From Chloroflexota bacterium (GTDB lineage Bacteria > Chloroflexota > Anaerolineae > Anaerolineales > Villigracilaceae), in the NCBI GenBank assembly GCA_021796315.1, contig JAJYOH010000128.1, positions 1 through 11,719 of the forward strand: DNA of 11,719 nt. Direction: 5' to 3'. The notes below the pieces were generated by a model. That model saw nothing but the letters and a program-made list of their open reading frames with translations, was not told the DNA's origin and did no database searches. Position 1 is the stretch's first letter. Each line of letters starts with the position of its first letter. Of the stretch, positions 1 to 5,480 are shown one piece after another. Both the position numbers and the translations under genes were made by a program.

Positions 1-900
1 AATCGTCAACGTGCCGGACTTGCCGCGTGCCAGCTCGAACGTATCGGAGTTCTTCTTTTGCGGCATCAAGCTTGAACCGGTCGAATATGAATCTGAAAGT
101 TCGAAGAAACCGAACTCGGCCGTGCTGAACAAAACAACATTCTCGGATAACTTGCTCAAATGCACGCCGATCATCGCCGCGCAGAATAAAAATTCAGCGG
201 CGAAATCGCGGTCAGAGACGGCATCCATGCTGTTTGGGGCAGGGGAGTCGAAGCCGAGAGTTTGGGCAAGGGATTCGCGGTCAACTGGAAAGGCGGTTCC
301 TGCCAGCGCGCCGCATCCCAACGGCAGGATGGCAACCCGCTTGCGTAAATCGGCTAATCGTTCGCGGTCACGCTGCAGGGACCAGAAGTGGCTGAGCAGC
401 CAGTGAGCCAGGCTGACGGGTTGGGCACGCTGAAGGTGAGTGTAGCCCGGCATCAGCGTGGTCAGATGCGCTTCGCTTAAATTCAGGAGAGCAGATTGAA
501 GTCCCTGGATGGCATCATCCAACAACGGTAAAGAGTCCAACATCCACATTCTGAAATCGGTTGCCACCTGATCGTTGCGGCTTCGACCGGTGTGCAGTTT
601 GCCCGCCACTGTACCGACCAGGTCGCCCAGCCGCCGTTCGACAGCAGTGTGAATATCTTCATCAAATTCGACGAAGGCAAACGTGCGGTCATCAAACTCT
701 TTCAAGATCAAATTCAATCCATTGACGATTTGCGCGTGCTCTTCCGCGTTGAGCACGCCAGCCTGATAAATGGCGTACGCCCACGCAATCGAACCGCGCA
801 CATCCTGCGTTGCGAGGCGCTGGTCGAATGGAAGCGATGAGTTCAACGCCCACGCCGCTGGATCGAGCTTGCCGCTAAAGCGGCCTCCCCAAAGTGTCAT
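1..900 (-). CDS. argH: Argininosuccinate lyase, N-terminal 300 residues (runs off the left edge)
   Basis: Cytosolic enzyme that splits argininosuccinate into arginine and fumarate, the last step of arginine synthesis. Reading the minus strand from the ATG at 900-898 gives an uninterrupted frame of 300 codons to base 1; the family is about 460 residues, so roughly the C-terminal third is outside. It opens MTLWGGRFSG, typical of ArgH. Conserved blocks seen: HTGRSRNDQ (103-111), GYTHLQ with the catalytic-region His (152-157), and the fumarase/lyase signature GSSLMPQKKN (275-284), whose serine loop supplies the catalytic Ser. After that signature the usual Asn-Pro-Asp reads Asn-Ser-Asp (Ser285), a mild departure. 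The start is fixed by AAGGAG five bases upstream. It lies 62 nt after argG on the same strand and probably forms an argGH operon. Confidence 0.96.
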   Translation of the reverse strand, partial: MTLWGGRFSGKLDPAAWALNSSLPFDQRLATQDVRGSIAWAYAIYQAGVLNAEEHAQIVNGLNLILKEFDDRTFAFVEFDEDIHTAVERRLGDLVGTVAGKLHTGRSRNDQVATDFRMWMLDSLPLLDDAIQGLQSALLNLSEAHLTTLMPGYTHLQRAQPVSLAHWLLSHFWSLQRDRERLADLRKRVAILPLGCGALAGTAFPVDRESLAQTLGFDSPAPNSMDAVSDRDFAAEFLFCAAMIGVHLSKLSENVVLFSTAEFGFFELSDSYSTGSSLMPQKKNSDTFELARGKSGTLTI

Positions 901-962
901 GATGGCTCCTTATGTAGATCACGTTTGCGAAGTTCTCGAAGAGGAAAACGTGACCTACGAAA
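901..962 (-). promoter_or_regulatory. argG-argH intercistronic hairpin
   Basis: In the 62-nt gap, bases 914-926 and 946-958 form a 13-bp stem with one G-U pair and a 19-nt loop. On the minus-strand RNA it ends just before the argH Shine-Dalgarno AAGGAG. There is no U-tract, so it is not an intrinsic terminator. It could protect or process the mRNA between the two cistrons, or tune argH translation. The pairing is seen directly; the role is inference. Confidence 0.5.
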
Positions 963-2234
963 TCAATCACGTTTGAATTTCGAATAATCGGGCTTCGGCA
1001 TGTCGAGACCTGAAACAGGCAAGCCATTCAGCGCACGGACCTTCATGGATAAGCCGAACAAACGGATGAATCCTTCGGCGTGACTCTGGTCGTAAACATC
1101 CTCCTGTCCGAAGGTGGCGAAGTCTTCGCGATATAAACTGAACGGCGACTTGCGGCCGGCAGAAATAATGTTGCCTTTATAGAGTTTCAATCGCGCCGCG
1201 CCGGTGACAGGGCCCTGTGTTGAATTGACAAATGCGTCCATCGCTTCGCGTAACGGCGTAAACCACAAACCGTTGTAAGTTACCTCGGCGTATTTCACCG
1301 CGACCATTTCCTTGAAGTGCATGGTCTCGCGGTCGATGACCAGCGACTCAAGTTCGCGATGCGCATAAAGCAAAATGGTTCCTGCAGGCGTTTCATAGAC
1401 GCCATGTGATTTCATGCCGACCAGGCGATTCTCAACGAGATCGACACGCCCGATGCCATGTGCTCCGCCGATGGCATTGAGTCTCTCGACGATTTTGGCC
1501 GGGCATAATTTCTCGCCGTTGACTGAGATTGGGTTGCCGCTCTCGAATTCGATCTCGACATACTCGGCTTCGTCCGGCGCGTTCTCCGGTGAAGTGCTCA
1601 TTTGGTACATGGATTCTTCCGGTTCGTTCCATGGATCTTCGAGCAGGCCGCCTTCGTGCGAGAGGTGCCACAGATTCGAGTCGCGGCTGTAAATGGATTT
1701 GATCGTGGCCGTAACTGGCACATTATGTTTCGCTGCGAACGCAATTGCATCCTCGCGTGAGCGGATATCCCATTCGCGCCACGGAGCGATGATCTTGAGG
1801 CGCGGGTCGAGCGCCATTACGGTCAATTCGAAGCGCACCTGGTCGTTGCCTTTGCCTGTCGCTCCGTGAGCGATCGCGTCCGCGCCGGTTTCGTGCGCCA
1901 CATCCACGAGATGTTTGGCGATCAGCGGACGCGCCACCGATGTGCCGAGCAAATACTTGTGCTCATATACGGCCCCGGCCTTGAGCATTGGAAAAAGATA
2001 ATCCGCCGCAAACTCCTCTTTCATGTCATGTAACACGAACTGGCTCGCGCCGCTTTTGAGCGCCTTCTGTTCGAGGCCGCGCAAATCTTCATCGCCCTGC
2101 CCCACGTCCGCGCAAAAGCAGACTACTTCACAGCCATAGTTTTCCTTCAGCCATGGGACGATCACGGATGTGTCCAGCCCGCCGGAATAAGCGAGGACAA
2201 CTTTCTTTACTTGCGGTTTTGGTTTGGAACTCAT
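963..2234 (-). CDS. argG: Argininosuccinate synthase
   Basis: Cytosolic ligase joining citrulline and aspartate with ATP (released as AMP and PPi) to make argininosuccinate, the step before ArgH. The N-terminal ATP-pyrophosphatase loop AYSGGLDTS is at residues 15-23. Further family blocks are [20 protein letters not shown] near 185-205 and the C-terminal synthetase domain with [11 protein letters not shown] and [13 protein letters not shown]. Length is 423 residues, slightly over the usual 395-410. Two Met codons are adjacent (2237-2235 and 2234-2232). AGGAG lies only 2 nt from the first but 5 nt from the second, so the second is chosen. It is the first gene of argGH and sits behind a roughly 260-nt leader holding a promoter, a candidate Arg-rich leader peptide and a terminator, which suggests control by arginine supply through attenuation. 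Confidence 0.97.
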   Translation of the reverse strand: MSSKPKPQVKKVVLAYSGGLDTSVIVPWLKENYGCEVVCFCADVGQGDEDLRGLEQKALKSGASQFVLHDMKEEFAADYLFPMLKAGAVYEHKYLLGTSVARPLIAKHLVDVAHETGADAIAHGATGKGNDQVRFELTVMALDPRLKIIAPWREWDIRSREDAIAFAAKHNVPVTATIKSIYSRDSNLWHLSHEGGLLEDPWNEPEESMYQMSTSPENAPDEAEYVEIEFESGNPISVNGEKLCPAKIVERLNAIGGAHGIGRVDLVENRLVGMKSHGVYETPAGTILLYAHRELESLVIDRETMHFKEMVAVKYAEVTYNGLWFTPLREAMDAFVNSTQGPVTGAARLKLYKGNIISAGRKSPFSLYREDFATFGQEDVYDQSHAEGFIRLFGLSMKVRALNGLPVSGLDMPKPDYSKFKRD

Positions 2235-2260
2235 CATTTCTCCTGGTTTATTTTTGGAGT

Positions 2261-2318
2261 GCGGGAGCTCGTGTGCCCGTTAGGGTATGCTCCCGCATTT
2301 CCCGAAGCAAGCTTCAGG
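2261..2318 (-). promoter_or_regulatory. Two stem-loops in the argG leader after the attenuator
   Basis: Between the attenuator terminator and the argG Shine-Dalgarno, the minus-strand RNA can form two hairpins. The first has a 7-bp stem with a 4-nt loop (arms 2301-2307 and 2312-2318). The second is larger, with GC-rich arms 2261-2268 and 2289-2296 (8 bp) and a short CCC/GGG pairing inside its loop. Neither has a U-tract. They may stabilise the 5' end of the readthrough mRNA. Function is inferred only. Confidence 0.35.
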
Positions 2319-2330
2319 ACTCCAGACTGA

Positions 2331-2366
2331 AAAATAAAAGCAGCCCTCCGAGAAGGAGGGCTGCTT
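2331..2366 (-). terminator. Intrinsic terminator (attenuator) in the argG leader
   Basis: On the minus strand, a perfect 12-bp GC-rich stem (arms 2366-2355 and 2349-2338) with a 5-nt loop is followed by the U-rich run TTATTTTT. This is a textbook rho-independent terminator. It lies about 130 nt downstream of a strong minus-strand promoter and about 95 nt upstream of argG, so it would stop transcription before the gene unless prevented. The plus strand has no T-tract on the other side, so the orientation is clear. Confidence 0.85.
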
Positions 2367-2387
2367 CGGTTGACTTATGCGTGTGCT

Positions 2388-2495
2388 TCAGCGCACCGTT
2401 GCGTTTACTGCGTCATCCAAACGAAAAGCTCCCAACCTTCTCAGGGAAGTGGGCTTCAGACGACGGGTACGCGGCAGTGCAAATGCTGTGAACAT
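2388..2495 (-). CDS. Candidate Arg-rich leader peptide of the argGH operon (35 aa)
   Basis: The ORF starts with ATG at 2495-2493 and stops with TGA at 2390-2388. Seven of 35 residues are Arg (9, 11, 12, 19, 20, 25, 35), with Arg-Thr-Arg-Arg at codons 9-12 (CGT ACC CGT CGT) and an Arg-Arg pair at 19-20 (AGA AGG). The ATG is only 10 nt after the -10 box of the promoter, so the transcript would start within a few bases of it and be essentially leaderless; no Shine-Dalgarno is possible. The stop lies 21 nt before the attenuator stem. A ribosome slowed at codons 9-12 would cover the arm at 2454-2445, which can pair with 2440-2431; that frees 2442-2431 to pair with the terminator arm. The architecture is seen directly; translation and function are inferred by analogy with classical amino-acid leader peptides. 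Confidence 0.6.
   Translation of the reverse strand: MFTAFALPRTRRLKPTSLRRLGAFRLDDAVNATVR
2431..2454 (-). promoter_or_regulatory. Candidate protector hairpin / antiterminator strand
   Basis: On the minus-strand RNA, bases 2442-2436 (GAGAAGG) and 2433-2431 (GGG) can pair with 2356-2350 (CCTTCTC) and 2360-2358 (CCC), the loop and inner 5' arm of the downstream terminator. This is about 10 bp with a small internal loop. The same strand can instead form an imperfect hairpin with 2454-2445 just upstream. These mutually exclusive pairings match the protector, antiterminator and terminator layout of ribosome-controlled attenuators. The complementarity is seen; the competition is inference and its energies were not calculated. 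Confidence 0.5.
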
Positions 2496-2505
2496 ATTGG
2501 GCGGT

Positions 2506-2533
2506 ATTCTACTACTCTCGCAAAATATGTCAA
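2506..2533 (-). promoter_or_regulatory. Sigma-70-type promoter of the argG leader
   Basis: On the minus strand, TTGACA (2533-2528, perfect -35) is followed after 16 nt by TAGAAT (2511-2506, 5 of 6 for the -10). Predicted initiation is near 2499-2497, a few bases from the leader-peptide ATG at 2495. It is the strongest promoter match in the window and separates argG from the small ORF ending at 2615. Confidence 0.8.
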
Positions 2534-2614
2534 TGGTAAATTGAATATTCGTTAATCTTTTACCCGGTGGTGATGTTACGTAATTCGTGCAATGAAAGAA
2601 CTGCGAACTATCTT

Positions 2615-2941
2615 TTAGAAAACGACCCCAAAATATTCTTTCAACAAAACCGGATATTCATCCTTGTTGATCGACCGTTCTTCACGCCGACCATTCTTCG
2701 TGACGATCAACCTTTCTTTATTCAAACCAATTCGGCCATCTGTGTTCGTAATGCCGATAATGCCCTCGCGTCCGAAACTTGAAAGCGATGGATTCTGGTG
2801 ATATGCGCAGCCCGTCTGATAATCTTCCAGAAATTTGCGCTCCGTCAGATCGAAAAAATATTGATGGCTCCACTTGCCATCGTAATCGCGCTGCCACACA
2901 ACGAAGCCATCCTTCGTTTGTTCCGGTTTGTAAGCGCACAA
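2615..2941 (-). CDS. Unknown small protein, start uncertain
   Basis: I do not recognise this family. The frame encodes a soluble, charged and aromatic-rich protein (for example DGFVVWQRDYDGKWSHQYFF and GREGIIGITNTDGRIGL), which looks beta-rich and protein-like. The only ordinary in-frame start is TTG at 2941, with GAGGG directly abutting it, a poor arrangement. The frame is open further upstream, through the end of the preceding gene, and that stretch also reads like protein (KPLSFEDGNEHFEGL). A CTG at 2977-2975 lies 10 nt after AAAGGA, and an ATT at 2986-2984 overlaps the upstream TAA. The protein may therefore begin at a rare start or arise by a +1 shift from the 2982-3704 gene. It is likely co-transcribed with that gene. 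No terminator is visible after it. Confidence 0.55.
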   Translation of the reverse strand: MCAYKPEQTKDGFVVWQRDYDGKWSHQYFFDLTERKFLEDYQTGCAYHQNPSLSSFGREGIIGITNTDGRIGLNKERLIVTKNGRREERSINKDEYPVLLKEYFGVVF

Positions 2942-2981
2942 TCCCTCGAAATGTTCATTGCCATCTTCGAAACTCAGCGGC

Positions 2982-3704
2982 TTAATTTCCTTTGTGCCCG
3001 GGCAAGAGTATGAACTCAGTGAGGATGACGCTCAATAGGATCAGGGCAACCGCATCGAAGAACATGATCCATCCCCACCAGCGCGGCAACGCGGTAAGCA
3101 TCCCTGCCGTTGTGAATGCGGTCAGGGTACCGCTGGCCGTAGCGATGCTGATTGTCCAATCGTCCAACGGCGAATGTCCTCGCAGCCACAACGTTCCGCC
3201 AAGCAGGATACCCGCAAGGCTGAGAGCGAACAGCAGGTCAAAAGCTTCGCTGCCGCTCAGACCGAGGAAGCTCAAAACAAAAATACCGCAGGCACCCTGG
3301 TGGGAAGGGAGATTGCCATAACGCGCTTGAGTAATATTTACCAGGATCAATCTGCCGAACACGATGTCTGAAGCAGCCACTTTCCAATGGACAATTTGAG
3401 TTTCGTGAGCGGCGAGAGATAGAGTTTGACTGGCCTGTTGGTCGCCGCTGACACTGCTGATATCGGAGTTTATCACCGGGCTGGTGTTCTCATCGAGCGT
3501 ATTGGTAATGGACGCGCTGATTGTTCCCGATTCAACAGGCGAGAGCATGATCGGACATCTGAGATCCAGGCCTGAATCACCGGTCTGCGATATGTGGACT
3601 CTGGCTTCAATTTCTCCCCAAACTACTGCACCGGAAAGAAACAACTGCACTAGGATGCCGAGCCAAAAGAGCAATGCACCGGCAATCAGCAGACTTCGTT
3701 TCAC
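2982..3704 (-). CDS. Predicted membrane protein with extracytoplasmic domain, unknown function
   Basis: 240 residues, family not recognised. A hydrophobic N-terminus (about 5-30) acts as anchor or signal. A mostly polar Ser/Thr-rich stretch follows (about 31-140), beta-like and probably outside the membrane, with Cys50 and Cys139 that could form a disulfide. Three more membrane helices follow at about 155-176, 184-206 and 210-235. The start is GTG at 3704-3702, supported by GGGGAG nine bases upstream (3719-3714). This GTG overlaps the TGA of the 53-codon nat remnant (GTGA overlap), so the two may be translationally coupled. Its likely promoter is the TATAAT of the duplicated nat segment at 3875-3870. 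The next ORF (2615-2941) follows in a different frame with no gap. Confidence 0.8.
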   Translation of the reverse strand: MKRSLLIAGALLFWLGILVQLFLSGAVVWGEIEARVHISQTGDSGLDLRCPIMLSPVESGTISASITNTLDENTSPVINSDISSVSGDQQASQTLSLAAHETQIVHWKVAASDIVFGRLILVNITQARYGNLPSHQGACGIFVLSFLGLSGSEAFDLLFALSLAGILLGGTLWLRGHSPLDDWTISIATASGTLTAFTTAGMLTALPRWWGWIMFFDAVALILLSVILTEFILLPGHKGN

Positions 3705-3862
3705 ACGCTTATTCTCCCCGTGTCTTCGCGGAGCGGAACGTTATCCAAATTTTCGAATGGCACAGCAAACATGTGCGCGCGCTGCAATCCGCGCAAAGTG
3801 TGGACGTCGGCGCGCACGGATTGTTTGTAATTGATCCGGTCGAGATAGCTTTGGATTTCCAT
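3701..3862 (-). pseudogene. nat: Arylamine N-acetyltransferase remnant (N-terminal 53 codons)
   Basis: From ATG 3862-3860 to TGA 3703-3701. The fragment begins MEIQSYLDRINY and contains TLRGLQRAH and AVPFENLD, the characteristic N-terminal blocks of arylamine N-acetyltransferases (tyrosine/arginine-containing first helix, then the PFENLD motif). Intact members are about 250-280 residues with a Cys-His-Asp triad; the catalytic Cys (RRGGYCFE region) and everything after is absent, so the product cannot be an active NAT. After FENLD the sequence no longer resembles the family and ends 13 residues later, overlapping the start of the membrane protein. A TATAAT box lies 7 nt before the ATG, implying leaderless expression. 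It may persist because it carries the promoter and a coupled start for the next gene. Confidence 0.7.
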
Positions 3863-3896
3863 GTGGGCGATTATATCGCTCTCTTTATTGAAGGGA
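3842..3896 (-). repeat. 55-bp direct repeat, copy 1 (nat promoter plus first codons)
   Basis: Matches copy 2 at 5275-5329 with only 3 differences, all transitions. Read on the minus strand it contains a pyrimidine-rich start, AAAGAGAGCGA, TATAAT (3875-3870), seven bases, then ATGGAAATCCAAAG and the seventh nat codon. Identity ends abruptly on both sides. The -10 sits in a near-palindrome (GAGCGAT-ATA-ATCGCYC), which could also be an operator. Confidence 0.85.
3863..3896 (-). promoter_or_regulatory. Leaderless-type promoter before the nat remnant and membrane gene
   Basis: A perfect -10 TATAAT at 3875-3870, no clear -35, and an ATG 7 nt downstream. It lies between the bidirectional terminator at 3897-3938 and the nat remnant, so it is the only visible promoter for the 3704 gene. 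Confidence 0.55.
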
Positions 3897-3938
3897 TATA
3901 TAAAAATACGGCGCGAATTCGCGCCGTATTTTTATATA
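3897..3938. terminator. Bidirectional intrinsic terminator after the MFS gene
   Basis: A perfect 42-nt palindrome centred at 3917/3918. The GC-rich core (ACGGCGCG and its complement) is flanked by A-runs on one side and T-runs on the other, so it works as a stem with a U-tract on either strand. It begins 7 bases downstream of the MFS stop codon and ends that transcript. Confidence 0.9.
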
Positions 3939-3944
3939 CTTTCC

Positions 3945-5189
3945 CTAAACAGCTTCTTCGACTTCTGGAATTGGCTGAGAATGTAAGAATGCGGGTTCTT
4001 TCATTTGCATGATGACGATAACGCTGACAATGATCAGCCCGACTGCCAGCAAAAGCGACGGTGTAAATGCGCCATTGGCGCTTTTCAACGTCACCATGAC
4101 GTAGGCGAACACAGAAGACGTTTGTCCAAAGAGCTGGATCAATCCATTTGAAGTTCCTTCGGGCGTCGGATGGGTGATCTCAGCCCCGTATTGAAATCCG
4201 ATGGGGCTGACGCCGATCAGGAAGAAGCCCAGCCAAAAACCGGAGATCATCAACAGCCAAACGTTTGTGGCATACGTTATGCCGAGCAGACCGGGGATGG
4301 CAAGCAGGTATCCAAGAAGCAGATAAGGCTGACGCTTCCGTTGTTTGTCCGAGAACGGCGGCAGGACAACCGCGCCGATGATACTGCCGATCACTATCAA
4401 AGCGCCGAGCGTGCCCGCATCTGTTGGAGCGAAGCCGCGCGGACGGATGATGTCTTCAACCAACGCTGTAACACCGTTGAAAATTCCCAATGCGACGAAT
4501 GCGATGAAGAGCAGGAACCAAAAATCTTTGACCGATAATGCATGTTTGAACCCATCGACCATCAGCGAGCGGACATCCTGTCCGGGCGGGCAGGGAGGCG
4601 TGGCTGGTTTCTCGCGCGCCAGGATAAGAAAAAGAAGGGATGAAAATGCAGTGACGACTCCAAAGACCAATTGCTCGGTCTGAATGGACATGCCGCCTTC
4701 CAAAAGGATCGGAGGGATTGCTTCACCAATTGCCACGCCAAGCAGACTCGCCAGCGTAACCAATCCGACTGCTGTGGCGCGCTCTTCCAATCCGAACCAA
4801 TGAGCTGGGATTTTTGTCCATGCGTTGAGCAGGAATGGCTGCGCAATTGCGATGCCCGCTGTGGTCCACAAGACCTGGGTGTAATTTCCGGCGAAGCCGC
4901 GCAGGATTCCGAAGACGGCCATCATGATCGCGCCAAAACCGACCGTGATATGAAAGCCGAACGTATCGATGGCCCACGAAACTGGCAGGGACAGCACGAT
5001 GTAAGCGATTAACCAGGATGTGATCGCCAATAAGCCGATCTGCGTATCCGTTGCGCCATAGAACCTGGCGGCCGGGGTGATGATGGGGGCGTATGAGATC
5101 CACAGGATTTGAATGGTGATGTTGATAAACATGAAAACCGCCAGCACCACCCAGCGGTATCCGTATACACGATAACTTTTGTCAGCCAT
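3945..5189 (-). CDS. MFS transporter, FLVCR/DIRC2-like
   Basis: 414 residues, complete, inner-membrane major facilitator with about 12 hydrophobic helices in two six-helix halves. A longer hydrophilic loop lies near residues 195-215 (REKPATPPCPPGQD). N-terminal YRWVVLAVFMF with an ILWISYAPI segment, followed by the NAWTKIPAHWFGLEERATAVGL block after helix 4, resembles the FLVCR family (haem, choline or other small-molecule exporters in animals; prokaryotic substrates unknown). The substrate cannot be assigned. The start ATG is supported by GGAG five bases upstream. It is monocistronic: terminator 7 bases downstream, and upstream a duplicated nat promoter segment about 85-115 nt away that may drive it. 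Confidence 0.9.
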   Translation of the reverse strand: MADKSYRVYGYRWVVLAVFMFINITIQILWISYAPIITPAARFYGATDTQIGLLAITSWLIAYIVLSLPVSWAIDTFGFHITVGFGAIMMAVFGILRGFAGNYTQVLWTTAGIAIAQPFLLNAWTKIPAHWFGLEERATAVGLVTLASLLGVAIGEAIPPILLEGGMSIQTEQLVFGVVTAFSSLLFLILAREKPATPPCPPGQDVRSLMVDGFKHALSVKDFWFLLFIAFVALGIFNGVTALVEDIIRPRGFAPTDAGTLGALIVIGSIIGAVVLPPFSDKQRKRQPYLLLGYLLAIPGLLGITYATNVWLLMISGFWLGFFLIGVSPIGFQYGAEITHPTPEGTSNGLIQLFGQTSSVFAYVMVTLKSANGAFTPSLLLAVGLIIVSVIVIMQMKEPAFLHSQPIPEVEEAV

Positions 5190-5235
5190 GCTTGCTCCAA
5201 TTCCAAGACTTGAAATTTAGCGTGCGTTTTATGTT

Positions 5236-5295
5236 TTATAAACCCCGGCCCTTATGTTTCGTTTCCGTTTGGGGGAGATAACTTTGGATTTCCAT
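5236..5295 (-). pseudogene. Second nat remnant (7 recognisable codons)
   Basis: From ATG 5295-5293 the frame reads MEIQSYL, identical to the other nat remnant, then unrelated residues to a TAA at 5238-5236 (19 residues in all). Only the start region of the gene is left; it cannot encode an enzyme. It might act as a short upstream ORF in the MFS leader. Confidence 0.5.
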
Positions 5296-5329
5296 GTGAG
5301 CGATTATATCGCTCTCTTTGTTGAAGGGA
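5275..5329 (-). repeat. 55-bp direct repeat, copy 2
   Basis: Pairs with 3842-3896 (52 of 55 bases identical). Contains TATAAT at 5308-5303 on the minus strand inside a perfect 7-bp inverted repeat (GAGCGAT-ATA-ATCGCTC), followed seven bases later by ATG. It lies upstream of the MFS gene as copy 1 lies upstream of the membrane gene, and is the best visible promoter for the MFS gene. Confidence 0.85.
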
Positions 5330-5333
5330 AAAA

Positions 5334-5373
5334 GATCAAAAACACGAAGCCAGCCCGTGGCGTGTTTTTTGAT
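5334..5373. terminator. Intrinsic terminator upstream of the second nat segment
   Basis: ATCAAAAACACG (5335-5346) pairs with CGTGTTTTTTGAT (5361-5373) around a 14-nt loop, with one bulged T; T-runs exist on either strand. It lies between the divergently transcribed MFS and lipoprotein genes, where no gene ends now. It may be left over from a gene that once stood upstream of nat, mirroring the terminator at 3897-3938. Confidence 0.6.
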
Positions 5374-5403
5374 TCTGACTTCTCTTCCGTATGTCTCAAA
5401 AAT

Positions 5404-5432
5404 AAGACACAGATTAATATTAGCCTTATAAT
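5404..5432 (+). promoter_or_regulatory. Promoter of the lipoprotein gene
   Basis: AAGACA (5404-5409, 4 of 6 for -35), 17-nt spacer, perfect TATAAT (5427-5432). Expected initiation is near 5439, giving a 5' leader of about 42 nt that contains the GGAGG ribosome-binding site at 5471-5475. Confidence 0.6.
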
Positions 5433-5480
5433 GTCAGAATAAGCAAAATATCCATCCTGAATTATTTTATGGAGGAAGTT

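Noticed and set aside
2238..2500. T-box or known riboswitch in the argG leader
   Set aside because: No T-box sequence (TGGNACCGCG-like) or other ligand-riboswitch core was found on the minus strand; the leader-peptide model explains more.
3674..4012. Plus-strand ORF similar to another at 5254-5442 (shared DFHVxDYIALF)
   Set aside because: The similarity comes only from the antisense of the 55-bp nat repeat; the frames then run through terminators and the MFS 3' end, so they are shadows.
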